Notes under the pieces: model-generated
The model's database searches: none
Told to the model about the DNA's origin: nothing
Seen by the model: the letters and a program-made list of their open reading frames with translations, nothing else
Translations under genes and position numbers: made by a program
In this document: positions 52,614-60,592 of the stretch, piece after piece
Numbering within the stretch: position 1 is the stretch's first letter
Layout: every line of letters begins with the position of its first letter
DNA from: an uncultured Acidobacteriaceae bacterium
Lineage (GTDB): Bacteria > Acidobacteriota > Terriglobia > Terriglobales > Acidobacteriaceae
Assembly: GCA_903842065.1 (NCBI GenBank)
Contig: CAIMKZ010000093.1
Location: 1 to 64,000 of the forward strand
Direction of reading: 5' to 3'
DNA length: 64,000 bases

Positions 52614-53440
52614 CTTCATCCGGTGAATTCTGCTGCACGAGGCTGAACTATCGCGACATCGGATCGGGCCGTCCGGTCTTTTTCCTGCATCCCACACCTT
52701 TCAACAGTGAGTTCTGGCTGCCGCTCGTCGAGCGTCTGCCCGGAGTTCGCGCCATCGTTCCCGACCTGCGCGGCCACGCCGGTTCCGAACTGGGCGCGGA
52801 TCTGCCTGTGGGTTTGTTCAATTGTGTACCGGATGCGCCTGTGGTTACCATGGCGCAGCATGCGGCCGATGTGCTGGCACTGGCCGATTCGCTCAAACTC
52901 GACAAGCCGATCTTTGTGGGCTGCTCCATCGGCGGCTATATTCTGCTTGAAATGTGGCGGCGCGCGCCGGAGCGGATGCGGGCCATCGGCTTTATCGGCT
53001 CAAAGCCGCAGCCCGATGCCGAGATCAACCATGAAAAGCGCGAGGCGACGATTGCACTGGCACGGTCGGGAGGCCTCGATGCGATTCTCGATGCCAGCAT
53101 CGTGGGGCTGGTGGGCGCTACGACACGCGCCGATCGTCCCGAGATAGCGGCCGCGATGCGCGCGCAGATTCGGATCACTGCCGAGGCGCTGGTGGCTGTG
53201 CAGGCGGGCCTGGCGCTGCGGCCGGATTCGCTGCCCACCGTGGCGACGATCTCCGTTCCCGTGCTGGCTGTGACCGGCGACGAGGATTCGACTTCGACGG
53301 TGGAAGAGATGGCTGCATTTCAGGCGGCTCCGGGCGGATGCCGGCACGAGATACTGGCGAAGGCAGGTCACACGGTAGCCTATGAGCAGCCAGACGCCGT
53401 GGCCGCGATCGTTCGTGAGTGGCTCGGATCGATTGGTTGA
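52610..53440 (+). CDS. Alpha/beta-fold hydrolase
   Basis: 276 residues. RPVFFLHPTPFN is the oxyanion region, FVGCSIGGYILLEMWR the nucleophile elbow (GxSxG with Ser in CSIGG), and VPVLAVTGDEDSTSTV and LAKAGHTVAYEQPDAV supply Asp and His. No signal peptide. Similar to esterases and 3-oxoadipate enol-lactonase-like hydrolases; the substrate is unknown. ATG 52610 overlaps the PspC stop; the frame is open from 52280 only because it reads the PspC gene in another frame. Confidence 0.8.
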   Translation: MTSSGEFCCTRLNYRDIGSGRPVFFLHPTPFNSEFWLPLVERLPGVRAIVPDLRGHAGSELGADLPVGLFNCVPDAPVVTMAQHAADVLALADSLKLDKPIFVGCSIGGYILLEMWRRAPERMRAIGFIGSKPQPDAEINHEKREATIALARSGGLDAILDASIVGLVGATTRADRPEIAAAMRAQIRITAEALVAVQAGLALRPDSLPTVATISVPVLAVTGDEDSTSTVEEMAAFQAAPGGCRHEILAKAGHTVAYEQPDAVAAIVREWLGSIG

Positions 53441-53488
53441 GAGTTTCTAGCTGTGCGTGGAAGAATACAGTTTTCCAGGAGGATTTAG

Positions 53489-53992
53489 GTGAAGACGATG
53501 AATCGCAGAACGGCACTGGGCGCAATTCCAGCCGCGGCTTTTAGCGGGCTGGCTCTGGCACAGCTTGCGGTAGCACAGAGCGCGGGCACGCAGACGGCGG
53601 AAGATTTTCTGGTGATGAGCGCCGAGAGCCTCGCCGCCGACATCAAGGCGCTGATGGCCGAGCCCGGATCGAAACGGCTCTTTGCCGACAAGAACTTCCT
53701 GCTCGACCTGTGGGTTGAAAAGGCCAAGAGCGCCAAGGAGTACGAGTGGCACGATCGCCGCGATCACATCATCGTGATTCTGGACGGCGAGACGGACTAC
53801 GAACTCGGCGGCAAGCCCGAGGGCACGCACGCCAATGGGCCGGGTGAGTGGCTGGCCCCCTCCTGCCCCGGCGCAAAGAAGGTAACGCTCAAAAAGGGCG
53901 ACACCCTCGTCATCCGGCGCGGCGTGGCGCATAAGCGTTCGACCGCGGGCTACGTTGTGCTTACGCTGGCCGCGCCGCTGACTCCTGCTTAG
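53489..53992 (+). CDS. Exported cupin protein (Tat-type signal)
   Basis: 167 residues; the N-terminus MKTMNRRTALGAIPAAAFSG is twin-arginine-like (NRRTALG) with a cleavage region near AQSAG. The rest is a cupin: YEWHDRRDHIIVILDGETDY, GEWLAPSCPGAKKVTLKKGD and LVIRRGVAHKRSTAG, with metal-binding His candidates WHDRRDH and AHK. Periplasmic binding or redox role is possible. Start GTG 53489 has AGGAGG six bases upstream; ATG 53498 would lose part of the signal's n-region. Confidence 0.7.
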   Translation: MKTMNRRTALGAIPAAAFSGLALAQLAVAQSAGTQTAEDFLVMSAESLAADIKALMAEPGSKRLFADKNFLLDLWVEKAKSAKEYEWHDRRDHIIVILDGETDYELGGKPEGTHANGPGEWLAPSCPGAKKVTLKKGDTLVIRRGVAHKRSTAGYVVLTLAAPLTPA

Positions 53993-54020
53993 GAGCGGCG
54001 CGCCTAGTAAACTGCAAGGT

Positions 54021-54887
54021 ATGACGAAGCGAATCGGCGTGCATCTGGGCACGGCGGGCGGGGTGTCGAATGCCATCGCCCGCGCTCCGGAGGTCGGAGC
54101 AAACACCCTACAGATATTTACATCGAGCCCGCGCATGTGGCGGGCGCCCTCCATTCAGCCTCAGCAGGCCGAGCGCACCCGCGAACTGCGCGCCAAACTC
54201 GACATAGGCCCGCTGATCATCCACACCAGCTATCTGGTGAACCTGTGCAGCCAGACCGAAGAGGTGCGCGCCAAGAGCATCGTCGCCTTCCGCGGCGAAG
54301 TGGAGCGGGCGCTGGTGCTGGGCGCGGAGGGTCTTGTGTTGCACCCCGGCTCGTGGAAGGGCCTGACGCGCGAAGAGGGGTTGCGGCTGGCGGCTGAAGG
54401 CATCGAGAAATCCATCGACGGCCTCAAGTGGCAGGGAACCGGATTCCACATTCTGATAGAGAACACGGCGGGGTCGGAGTTTTCGCTCGGCGGCAGCTTT
54501 GATCAGGTTGCAGAACTCGTGGCGCGGCTCAAAGTTCACGCACCGGTGGCCGTTTGCCTCGACACCTGCCACAGCCACGTGGCCGGCTACGACCTGATCA
54601 CGCCCGAGGGTTACGAGCAGACGATGAAGCAGATCGACGTCACGGTAGGCTTCAAGGACGTTCACGTCTGGCACTGCAACGATGCCAAGGCGGCTCTTGG
54701 CTCAAAGCTCGACCGGCATGAGCACATCGGGCAGGGAACGATGGGGCTGGAGCCGTTCCGGCGGTTGCTCAACGACGCGCGCTTCGAGCATTGCGCGTTT
54801 ATCGCCGAGACTCCGGTCGATGAGCCGGGCGACGAAGAGCGGAACGTGCGGGTGATGCGGAGCCTGGTGGCAGAAGCGAAGAGCTGA
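54021..54887 (+). CDS. nfo: Endonuclease IV
   Basis: 288-residue AP endonuclease of base-excision repair, a TIM barrel with three zinc ions. GVHLGTAGGVSNAIARAPEV, LQIFTSSPRMWRAP, LVLHPGSWKGL, CLDTCHSHVAGYD, HVWHCNDAK and HIGQGTMGLEPFRRLL, with its HxGxG zinc motif, are all family segments. Starts 29 bases after the cupin gene. Confidence 0.93.
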   Translation: MTKRIGVHLGTAGGVSNAIARAPEVGANTLQIFTSSPRMWRAPSIQPQQAERTRELRAKLDIGPLIIHTSYLVNLCSQTEEVRAKSIVAFRGEVERALVLGAEGLVLHPGSWKGLTREEGLRLAAEGIEKSIDGLKWQGTGFHILIENTAGSEFSLGGSFDQVAELVARLKVHAPVAVCLDTCHSHVAGYDLITPEGYEQTMKQIDVTVGFKDVHVWHCNDAKAALGSKLDRHEHIGQGTMGLEPFRRLLNDARFEHCAFIAETPVDEPGDEERNVRVMRSLVAEAKS

Positions 54888-54917
54888 CGCAGCGTCCCCA
54901 TTTACACTTGAAGAGCT

Positions 54918-57467
54918 ATGGCGGAAGAAACCGAACTGCGTTATAACCCGGCCGCGATTGAGCCTAAATGGCAGGATCGCTGGGCCGCGGACCCTTCTTT
55001 TTATGCGGCCGAACCGGCCACCTGCGGCAAGCCCAAGTACTACGTGATTGAGATGCTGCCCTATCCGAGCGGGCAGTTGCACATGGGCCACGTCCGCAAC
55101 TACTCCATCGGCGACGCTCTGGCCCGCCACATGTGGATGCTCGGCTATAACGTCCTCCATCCGATGGGATGGGACGCCTTCGGGCTGCCGGCCGAGAACG
55201 CCGCGCTCAAGAACAACACCCCGCCGCGCGAGTGGACCCTCGGAAACATCGCCCAGATGAAGACGCAGATGCAGCGGCTGGGCCTGGGCTACGACTGGGC
55301 TACGGAAGTCGCCACCTGCCTGCCCGACTACTACCGCTGGAACCAGTGGTTCTTTCTGCGCATGTACGAGAAGGGTCTGGTCTATCGCAAGAAGAGCAAG
55401 GTGAACTGGTGTCCGGAGTGCGCCACCGTGCTGGCAAACGAGCAGGTGGTCAATGGCTGCTGCTGGCGTCACGACGACACGCTGGTCGATCAGCGCGATC
55501 TGGAACAGTGGTTCCTGCGCATCACCGAGTACGCCGATGAGTTGCTCGACGGTCTCGATAAGCTCGACGGCTGGCCGGAAAAAGTGCGCATCATGCAGCG
55601 CAACTGGATCGGCCGCAGCGAAGGCACGGAGGTTGATTTCTTCCTGGAAGAAATCAACCAGGGATCAGAAGGACAGGGACTAGGGACTAGGGAAGAGGGA
55701 CTAGAAAGACAAAGGATTCGTGTTTTCACCACACGTGTGGATACGATCTTCGGCGCTACCAGCGTGCAGCTGGCGCCGCAGCACGAGCTGGTGGCCAAGT
55801 TTACCGCCGTCGACGCCGCGCTGAAGGCGCAGGTGGATGAGCTGCTCGATCAGCAGAAGAAGGCGCGCGAAGCCGGCGATCTCGGCGCAATCGAGAAGCA
55901 CGGCGTTCCCACCGGCCGATTTGCCATTAACCCTTACAACGGCGCGCGTGTACCCATCTGGGTTGCAAACTATATCCTTGCCGACTACGGCACCGGCGCC
56001 ATCATGAGCGTTCCGGGCCACGACGAGCGCGACTTCGAGTTTGCCAACAAGTACAACTTGCCTGTTGTTCAGGTAATACAGCCAGTCCAAAACGAGGACG
56101 GAGCGAAGCTCCCGTTCTGTTCCGAAGACGGAGTGCTCGTCAACTCCGGCGAGTACGACGGAATGAGCTGCGCCGACGCGGAGAAGAAGCTTCAGGAGAT
56201 CGCTACAGCCAAGGGCTTTGGTGAGGCCAAGACGACGTACCGTTTGAAGGATTGGGGCATCAGCCGTCAGCGGTATTGGGGCACGCCTATCCCGATGATC
56301 AACTGCCCGAGCTGCGGACTGCGGGCAGTGCCGAACAATCAGCTGCCGGTGGTGCTGCCGGGCAAGATTGAGATTACGCAGCAGGGCGGCTCGCCGCTGA
56401 GCCGTGTGCCGGAGTTTGTGAATACGACCTGTCCTAATTGCGGCCAGGATGCGCTGCGCGAAACGGATACGATGGACACGTTCATCGACTCCAGCTGGTA
56501 CTTCTACCGCTACACCGACGCGAAGAACTCCTCAGCGCCGTTTGAGCCGGCCAAGGCGCAGTACTGGTTCCCGATCGACCAATATATCGGCGGAGTCGAA
56601 CACGCCATCCTGCATCTGATCTACTCGCGTTTCTGGACCAAGGTGATGCGCGACCTGGGCCTGATCAAAAACGACGAGCCGGCGCGACGTCTGTTCACAC
56701 AGGGCATGGTGATCAAGGACGGCGCGAAGATGTCGAAGTCGAAGGGCAACGTAGTCTCGCCCGACGATATGGTGGGCCGCTACGGCGCCGACGCCACGCG
56801 CATGTACGCGCTGTTTGCCGCTCCGCCGGACCGCGATCTCGACTGGCAGGAAGACGGCGTCGCCGGCGTGAGCCGTTTCCTTGGCCGCGTGTGGCGGCTG
56901 GTGACCAAACACTCCGCGACGGCGCGCAACGCACCGATGCTCTTGTCCAAAACACAAGAGGGCGAAGCCCAGAAGCTGCTGCGCAAGCTGCATCAGACCA
57001 TCGCCAAGATCACGCTGGACTTCGAGGGCCGCTGGCACTTTAATACTTGCGTGGCCGCGATCATGGAGTTGGTGAACGAGCTTCAGGCGGCAGACGCACA
57101 GCTGACCTCGGGCGAGGTTCCGCCCGCGGTAGTGCGTGAACTGCTGCGAAATCTGGTGCTGATGCTGGCACCGTTTGCTCCGTTCCTTTCTGCGGAGTTG
57201 TGGGAAGAGCTTGGAGAGCAGGGAGCCGTTCTTCGCGCCCCCTGGCCCAAGAGCGATCCCGAACTCGCAAAGGATGACGAGATCGAGATTCCGGTGCAGA
57301 TCAACGGCAAGCTGGCCAGTGTGGTGAGGGTGCCGGCAGGCTCCGACGCCAAGGTGATTGAGGCCGCGGCGCTGGCCGACGAAAAGGTGCAGGCGCGCGC
57401 TGCTGGCAAGTCGATTGCAAAGGTGATCGTTGTCCCGGGCCGCGCAGTGAACCTGGTAGTGAAGTAG
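54918..57467 (+). CDS. leuS: Leucyl-tRNA synthetase (with inserted repeat segment)
   Basis: 849 residues, class I; charges tRNA-Leu with an editing (CP1) domain. HIGH site: PYPSGQLHMGHVRNYSIGD; KMSKS loop: GAKMSKSKGNVVSPDDM; zinc-type Cys in VNWCPECATVLANEQVVNG and CPNCGQDALRETDTMDTFID. At about residues 244-265 the sequence reads LEEINQGSEGQGLGTREEGL, unlike other LeuRS. Its DNA (55670-55707) is a tandem CAGGGACTAGGGAC repeat also seen behind the DinB-like gene. The frame is intact. Confidence 0.95.
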   Translation: MAEETELRYNPAAIEPKWQDRWAADPSFYAAEPATCGKPKYYVIEMLPYPSGQLHMGHVRNYSIGDALARHMWMLGYNVLHPMGWDAFGLPAENAALKNNTPPREWTLGNIAQMKTQMQRLGLGYDWATEVATCLPDYYRWNQWFFLRMYEKGLVYRKKSKVNWCPECATVLANEQVVNGCCWRHDDTLVDQRDLEQWFLRITEYADELLDGLDKLDGWPEKVRIMQRNWIGRSEGTEVDFFLEEINQGSEGQGLGTREEGLERQRIRVFTTRVDTIFGATSVQLAPQHELVAKFTAVDAALKAQVDELLDQQKKAREAGDLGAIEKHGVPTGRFAINPYNGARVPIWVANYILADYGTGAIMSVPGHDERDFEFANKYNLPVVQVIQPVQNEDGAKLPFCSEDGVLVNSGEYDGMSCADAEKKLQEIATAKGFGEAKTTYRLKDWGISRQRYWGTPIPMINCPSCGLRAVPNNQLPVVLPGKIEITQQGGSPLSRVPEFVNTTCPNCGQDALRETDTMDTFIDSSWYFYRYTDAKNSSAPFEPAKAQYWFPIDQYIGGVEHAILHLIYSRFWTKVMRDLGLIKNDEPARRLFTQGMVIKDGAKMSKSKGNVVSPDDMVGRYGADATRMYALFAAPPDRDLDWQEDGVAGVSRFLGRVWRLVTKHSATARNAPMLLSKTQEGEAQKLLRKLHQTIAKITLDFEGRWHFNTCVAAIMELVNELQAADAQLTSGEVPPAVVRELLRNLVLMLAPFAPFLSAELWEELGEQGAVLRAPWPKSDPELAKDDEIEIPVQINGKLASVVRVPAGSDAKVIEAAALADEKVQARAAGKSIAKVIVVPGRAVNLVVK
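55670..55707 (+). repeat. Tandem AGGGACT repeat inside leuS
   Basis: CAGGGAC, TAGGGAC, TAGGGAA, GAGGGAC, TAGAAAG: five seven-base units. The same AGGGACT units occur at 777-793 (minus strand) behind the DinB gene. It codes in frame just before the LeuRS editing domain strand IRVFTTRVDT. Confidence 0.7.
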
Positions 57468-57484
57468 CAGCAGGGTAGCAGGCA

Positions 57485-58426
57485 ATGGACAGGGCTCAAA
57501 CTCAGTCGGGTCACGTGCACGGCGCGCAATTCGCCGTCGAGCATCTGGTGGAGATATTCCGCCGGCCGTCGCTTACCGGCCTCGAGATTCTGTGGCGATG
57601 GATTGCCGGAGTTCCTGTTCTCGCGCTGGGATGGCTTGCGTGCAGGCACATTCTTGCCGTGCACCCGCTGTCGGATTCGGGCTTCAATGCTCTCGACACC
57701 GCCAACCCATGGGTGGCGATCGTGCAACTGTCCGATGTGTGGACGTACTACGCGCCACACGTCTTTACTGCACTGTACTGGCTTGTACCGGCAGGGGCGG
57801 CGCTCTGGGTAGTGGCTTCGGGACTGGGCCGCAACGCGTTGCTGCGCCGCATGGAGCCGGGGCTGCCGTGGCTTCCGCTGAAGATGGTGGGGTTGCAGGC
57901 TGCCTGGCTGCTGTTGCTGGCGCTGACGCTTACCGGCTGGTTCCGCGAGATGCGCTGGGCCGTCTCCACGCACATCTCGCTAGCGGGAGAGATCGATCTC
58001 GCCGGCTTGGCAAAGTCCTCGATCTGGATCACGCTCGGCTTTCTCGCGCTGTTTGCACTCGTCAGCTGGATCTACTCGGTTGCGCCCATTCTGCTGTTGC
58101 TCGATCGGCCACGCTCCGCGCTTTCGGCGCTTGCTTTGGCTTGCAGGCTGGGGTGGAGGTTTACCGGCAGGCTGATCGAGATCAATGTCGTGATGGGGAT
58201 CGTGAAGCTGGCGCTGATTGTGCTGGCGCTGGTATGTTCCGCCGCGCCGCTGCCTTTCAGTGACGCAGTGGACGCGACGGCGGTGTATCTAGCCGCGGCC
58301 GCGGCTATGCTGGTCTTTCTGGTTGCCGACGACTACTTCCAGGTAGTGCGGCTCAAGGCGATGGTCGACTTCTGGAAGGTGTACCGGGGCCGGCGGGCCG
58401 GCGAACCGGCTCAACTCGCTTCTTAG
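57485..58426 (+). CDS. Hypothetical membrane protein
   Basis: 313 residues with about five to six TM helices (near 40-60, 85-110, 135-160, 180-205, 235-255 and 265-285), no family recognised. Features: a soluble N-terminus with HLVEIFRRPSLTGLEILWRW, TM helices with few polar residues, and a basic C-terminus (FWKVYRGRRAGEPAQ). It starts 18 bases after leuS, on the same strand, and converges onto the MCE gene with a four-base overlap of coding regions. Confidence 0.65.
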   Translation: MDRAQTQSGHVHGAQFAVEHLVEIFRRPSLTGLEILWRWIAGVPVLALGWLACRHILAVHPLSDSGFNALDTANPWVAIVQLSDVWTYYAPHVFTALYWLVPAGAALWVVASGLGRNALLRRMEPGLPWLPLKMVGLQAAWLLLLALTLTGWFREMRWAVSTHISLAGEIDLAGLAKSSIWITLGFLALFALVSWIYSVAPILLLLDRPRSALSALALACRLGWRFTGRLIEINVVMGIVKLALIVLALVCSAAPLPFSDAVDATAVYLAAAAAMLVFLVADDYFQVVRLKAMVDFWKVYRGRRAGEPAQLAS

Positions 58427-59499
58427 AACACCTTCATCTGAATCGTCAGATACTTCTTCGGATTCGAACGAAAAGCCTGAAACAGTTGCTGCGCCTGGTC
58501 GAGTGTCTGGTCGGCGTGGTCGTAGAGCGTGCGGTTCTGCGCCAGTTGCCCCAGCGTACCCTGCCCGCTATTCACGCCCTTCAGCAGCGAATCGAGCTGC
58601 GCCACCGTGTCTTCGAGCTTCTGGGCAAAGGCCGGGTCTTTGGCTAGCTTGCCGAGCGTGCCTTTACCGGAATTTACCTCGGTGGCCAACTGGCTGGCGT
58701 TCGCGGCGGCGGAGTTCATGTTGTTGTAAAACGAGTCGTCGTGGAGCAGCTTGCCGGCGGTGCCCTTGCCCTCATCGAGCGCGGTGGCGATCTTGTTCAG
58801 CTTGTCGATCGTCGAGTTCGCCCGGTTATAGAGCGTGTCGTCCACCATCAGTTTGCCGAGTGTGCCCTTGCCCTGCGCAATGGAGTCGGTAACCGTCTGG
58901 AGATTCGTCGCAATCGAAGTAATCTTGTGGGCGAACTCAGGGCTGTTGATCAGTTGGCCTACGGTGCCCTTGCCGGAGTTGATGGTAGTGATCAGGATGT
59001 CGACGTGTTTGGTCAGCGTCTGTATATTGCGAATCGACTCCTCGCTGGTGCGGATCACATCCTGAATGCTGGGCGAGCCCGCCGATGGCAGTTCGGCGTT
59101 CGCCTGGGGCTGGGGCCCTACGGCGTGCGTCGAGTCGATGTGAACGTAGCTGTCGCCCAGCACGCCCGCCTGGGCGATGGAGGCGTCAGAATCGGTGTGC
59201 AGTGCCGAGAGATACTGGTGGCCGACCCGCATAGTGACCTCAACGGAGTTGGGGTTACGCTCCGGAACAAGTCGGATATGAGTCACGTTTCCAATGGTGA
59301 CATCTTGCAGAGTGACCGGGGCGCCTTCCTTCAGGCCTGCGGCATCCTGCACGTAGCAGCGCAGCACGAGCTTCTTTGAGAACATGCCGCCCGAGGAGGC
59401 AGACATCAGGAAGATCAGAACAATGGCAACTGCGGTGGCGCCCAGCACCAGCAGGCCCACTCTCAGCTGCGACCACTGAATCTCTTTGCGAGTTGGCAC
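58423..59499 (-). CDS. MCE/MlaD family protein with 34-residue repeats
   Basis: 358 residues: a single N-terminal TM helix (about 12-33, RVGLLVLGATAVAIVLIFLM), an MCE domain (about 42-125: VLRCYVQDAAGLKEGAPVTL, VGHQYLSALHTDSDASIAQA) and a C-terminal tail of five exact 34-residue repeats from 176 to 345, each starting GKGTxGxL (GKGTVGQL, GKGTLGKL, GKGTAGKL, GKGTLGKL, GQGTLGQL). MCE proteins are lipid-transport subunits at the inner membrane; the helical tail may form a long tunnel-like rod across the periplasm. GTG 59499 has AGGGAG six bases upstream. No MlaE/MlaF lie next to it. Confidence 0.85.
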   Translation of the reverse strand: MPTRKEIQWSQLRVGLLVLGATAVAIVLIFLMSASSGGMFSKKLVLRCYVQDAAGLKEGAPVTLQDVTIGNVTHIRLVPERNPNSVEVTMRVGHQYLSALHTDSDASIAQAGVLGDSYVHIDSTHAVGPQPQANAELPSAGSPSIQDVIRTSEESIRNIQTLTKHVDILITTINSGKGTVGQLINSPEFAHKITSIATNLQTVTDSIAQGKGTLGKLMVDDTLYNRANSTIDKLNKIATALDEGKGTAGKLLHDDSFYNNMNSAAANASQLATEVNSGKGTLGKLAKDPAFAQKLEDTVAQLDSLLKGVNSGQGTLGQLAQNRTLYDHADQTLDQAQQLFQAFRSNPKKYLTIQMKVF

Positions 59500-59546
59500 G
59501 TTAGTCTCCCTGCAAAGGTTAGGCCGAAGCACACACAGGCAATCGC

Positions 59547-59954
59547 CTAGAGCATAGCAGAATCGCCCGCTCCGGAGCAGTCTTCGAGTATCACGCTCGC
59601 CATTGAAAGCTCGGTCGAGTGCGTGATTGAAAGCGAGGCTCGCGTAGCCCCCAGACGGGCCGCGAACTGCGATGCGCGGCCGTAGAAGCGCAGGCCGGGC
59701 CGTCCGCCAGGAAATCGGACAACTTCAATCTCAAGCCAGCCAACGCCGTGGCTGATTCCCGTGCCGAGCGCCTTGGCTCCCGCCTCCTTGGCGGCGAACC
59801 GAGCCGCAAAGCTCTCCGCCGAGCGCCGCTTGCGCATGCAGTAGGCCTGTTCCGACGCCGTAAATATCCGGTCGAGAAACCGCTGTCCGAAGCGGTCAAT
59901 CGACTGCTGGATGCGCGCGATCTCAATCACGTCAATGCCGGTTCCAACGATCAT
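59547..59954 (-). CDS. acpS: Holo-[acyl-carrier-protein] synthase
   Basis: 135 residues; transfers the 4'-phosphopantetheine arm from CoA to ACP. The Mg-binding VGTGIDVIEIARI at the N-terminus and FAARFAAKEAGAKALGTGI (Glu and Lys) are the family motifs. It is somewhat long at the C-terminus (EDCSGAGDSAML). Downstream of the MCE gene in the same orientation with 47 bases between. Confidence 0.9.
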   Translation of the reverse strand: MIVGTGIDVIEIARIQQSIDRFGQRFLDRIFTASEQAYCMRKRRSAESFAARFAAKEAGAKALGTGISHGVGWLEIEVVRFPGGRPGLRFYGRASQFAARLGATRASLSITHSTELSMASVILEDCSGAGDSAML

Positions 59955-60191
59955 CCTGCTTTTTAGAGTACAACAGCCGGAAAATCAACGGCTTCAGTTT
60001 CCCGTTCCGGCGCGGATCGTGGGAAAAGCGCCGCCCCACCCACCGAATTTTGGCCGGTCAATTACTCCGGGAACGGATGCGCAGGCCCGTGTGCGGCGTC
60101 ATTGTTCCAATCCCGGTCAAGCTTCGTTCGACTCTCGCACAAGCATCATCTGAATTGAACTAGCACCGATATGGTTCACGTGAGGCAAGCG

Positions 60192-60584
60192 ATGCCGGAA
60201 CTCGATCCAGGGCAGTCGATGAGCGTACCGTGGGCGTTGCAGATGAAGGGCGTTTCGGCCGACGACCCGTCCCGGCTGGTACAGACGCTGACCGGCGCGA
60301 TCCTCGGATGCGGGGGGTGGGTGCTGAGCCGTGGCGCAAACGACACCGGCATCATCAACATGCTCTTCGAGTTCGAGCGTCGCACCTGCGTCGATATCTA
60401 CAGCATCGTCATCGGTTCCGGAGTGGAACTGAGTCCCGGCGGCCACATTCGCTTTACCGAACTGTGCCAGTGTACCCGCAGCCATCCGCATGACTGCGGC
60501 GCAGAGATCGCCAGCGTCGACCTCGAAATTCAGACCTATCCGAGAGAAGTGGCCGGGCATTCCATCTCGCTCCGGCTCTCCTGA
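60192..60584 (+). CDS. Hypothetical protein
   Basis: 130 residues, no recognised family. It has a hydrophobic central helix (LTGAILGCGGWVLSRG), a short Cys/His-containing segment (CQCTRSHPHDCGAEIASVDL) and a beta-rich end. The Cys/His pattern could bind a metal or cluster. ATG 60192 is chosen for GAGG seven bases upstream; ATG 60171 is also in frame. Convergent with recG, eight bases apart. Confidence 0.5.
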   Translation: MPELDPGQSMSVPWALQMKGVSADDPSRLVQTLTGAILGCGGWVLSRGANDTGIINMLFEFERRTCVDIYSIVIGSGVELSPGGHIRFTELCQCTRSHPHDCGAEIASVDLEIQTYPREVAGHSISLRLS

Positions 60585-60592
60585 GCTTTCGC

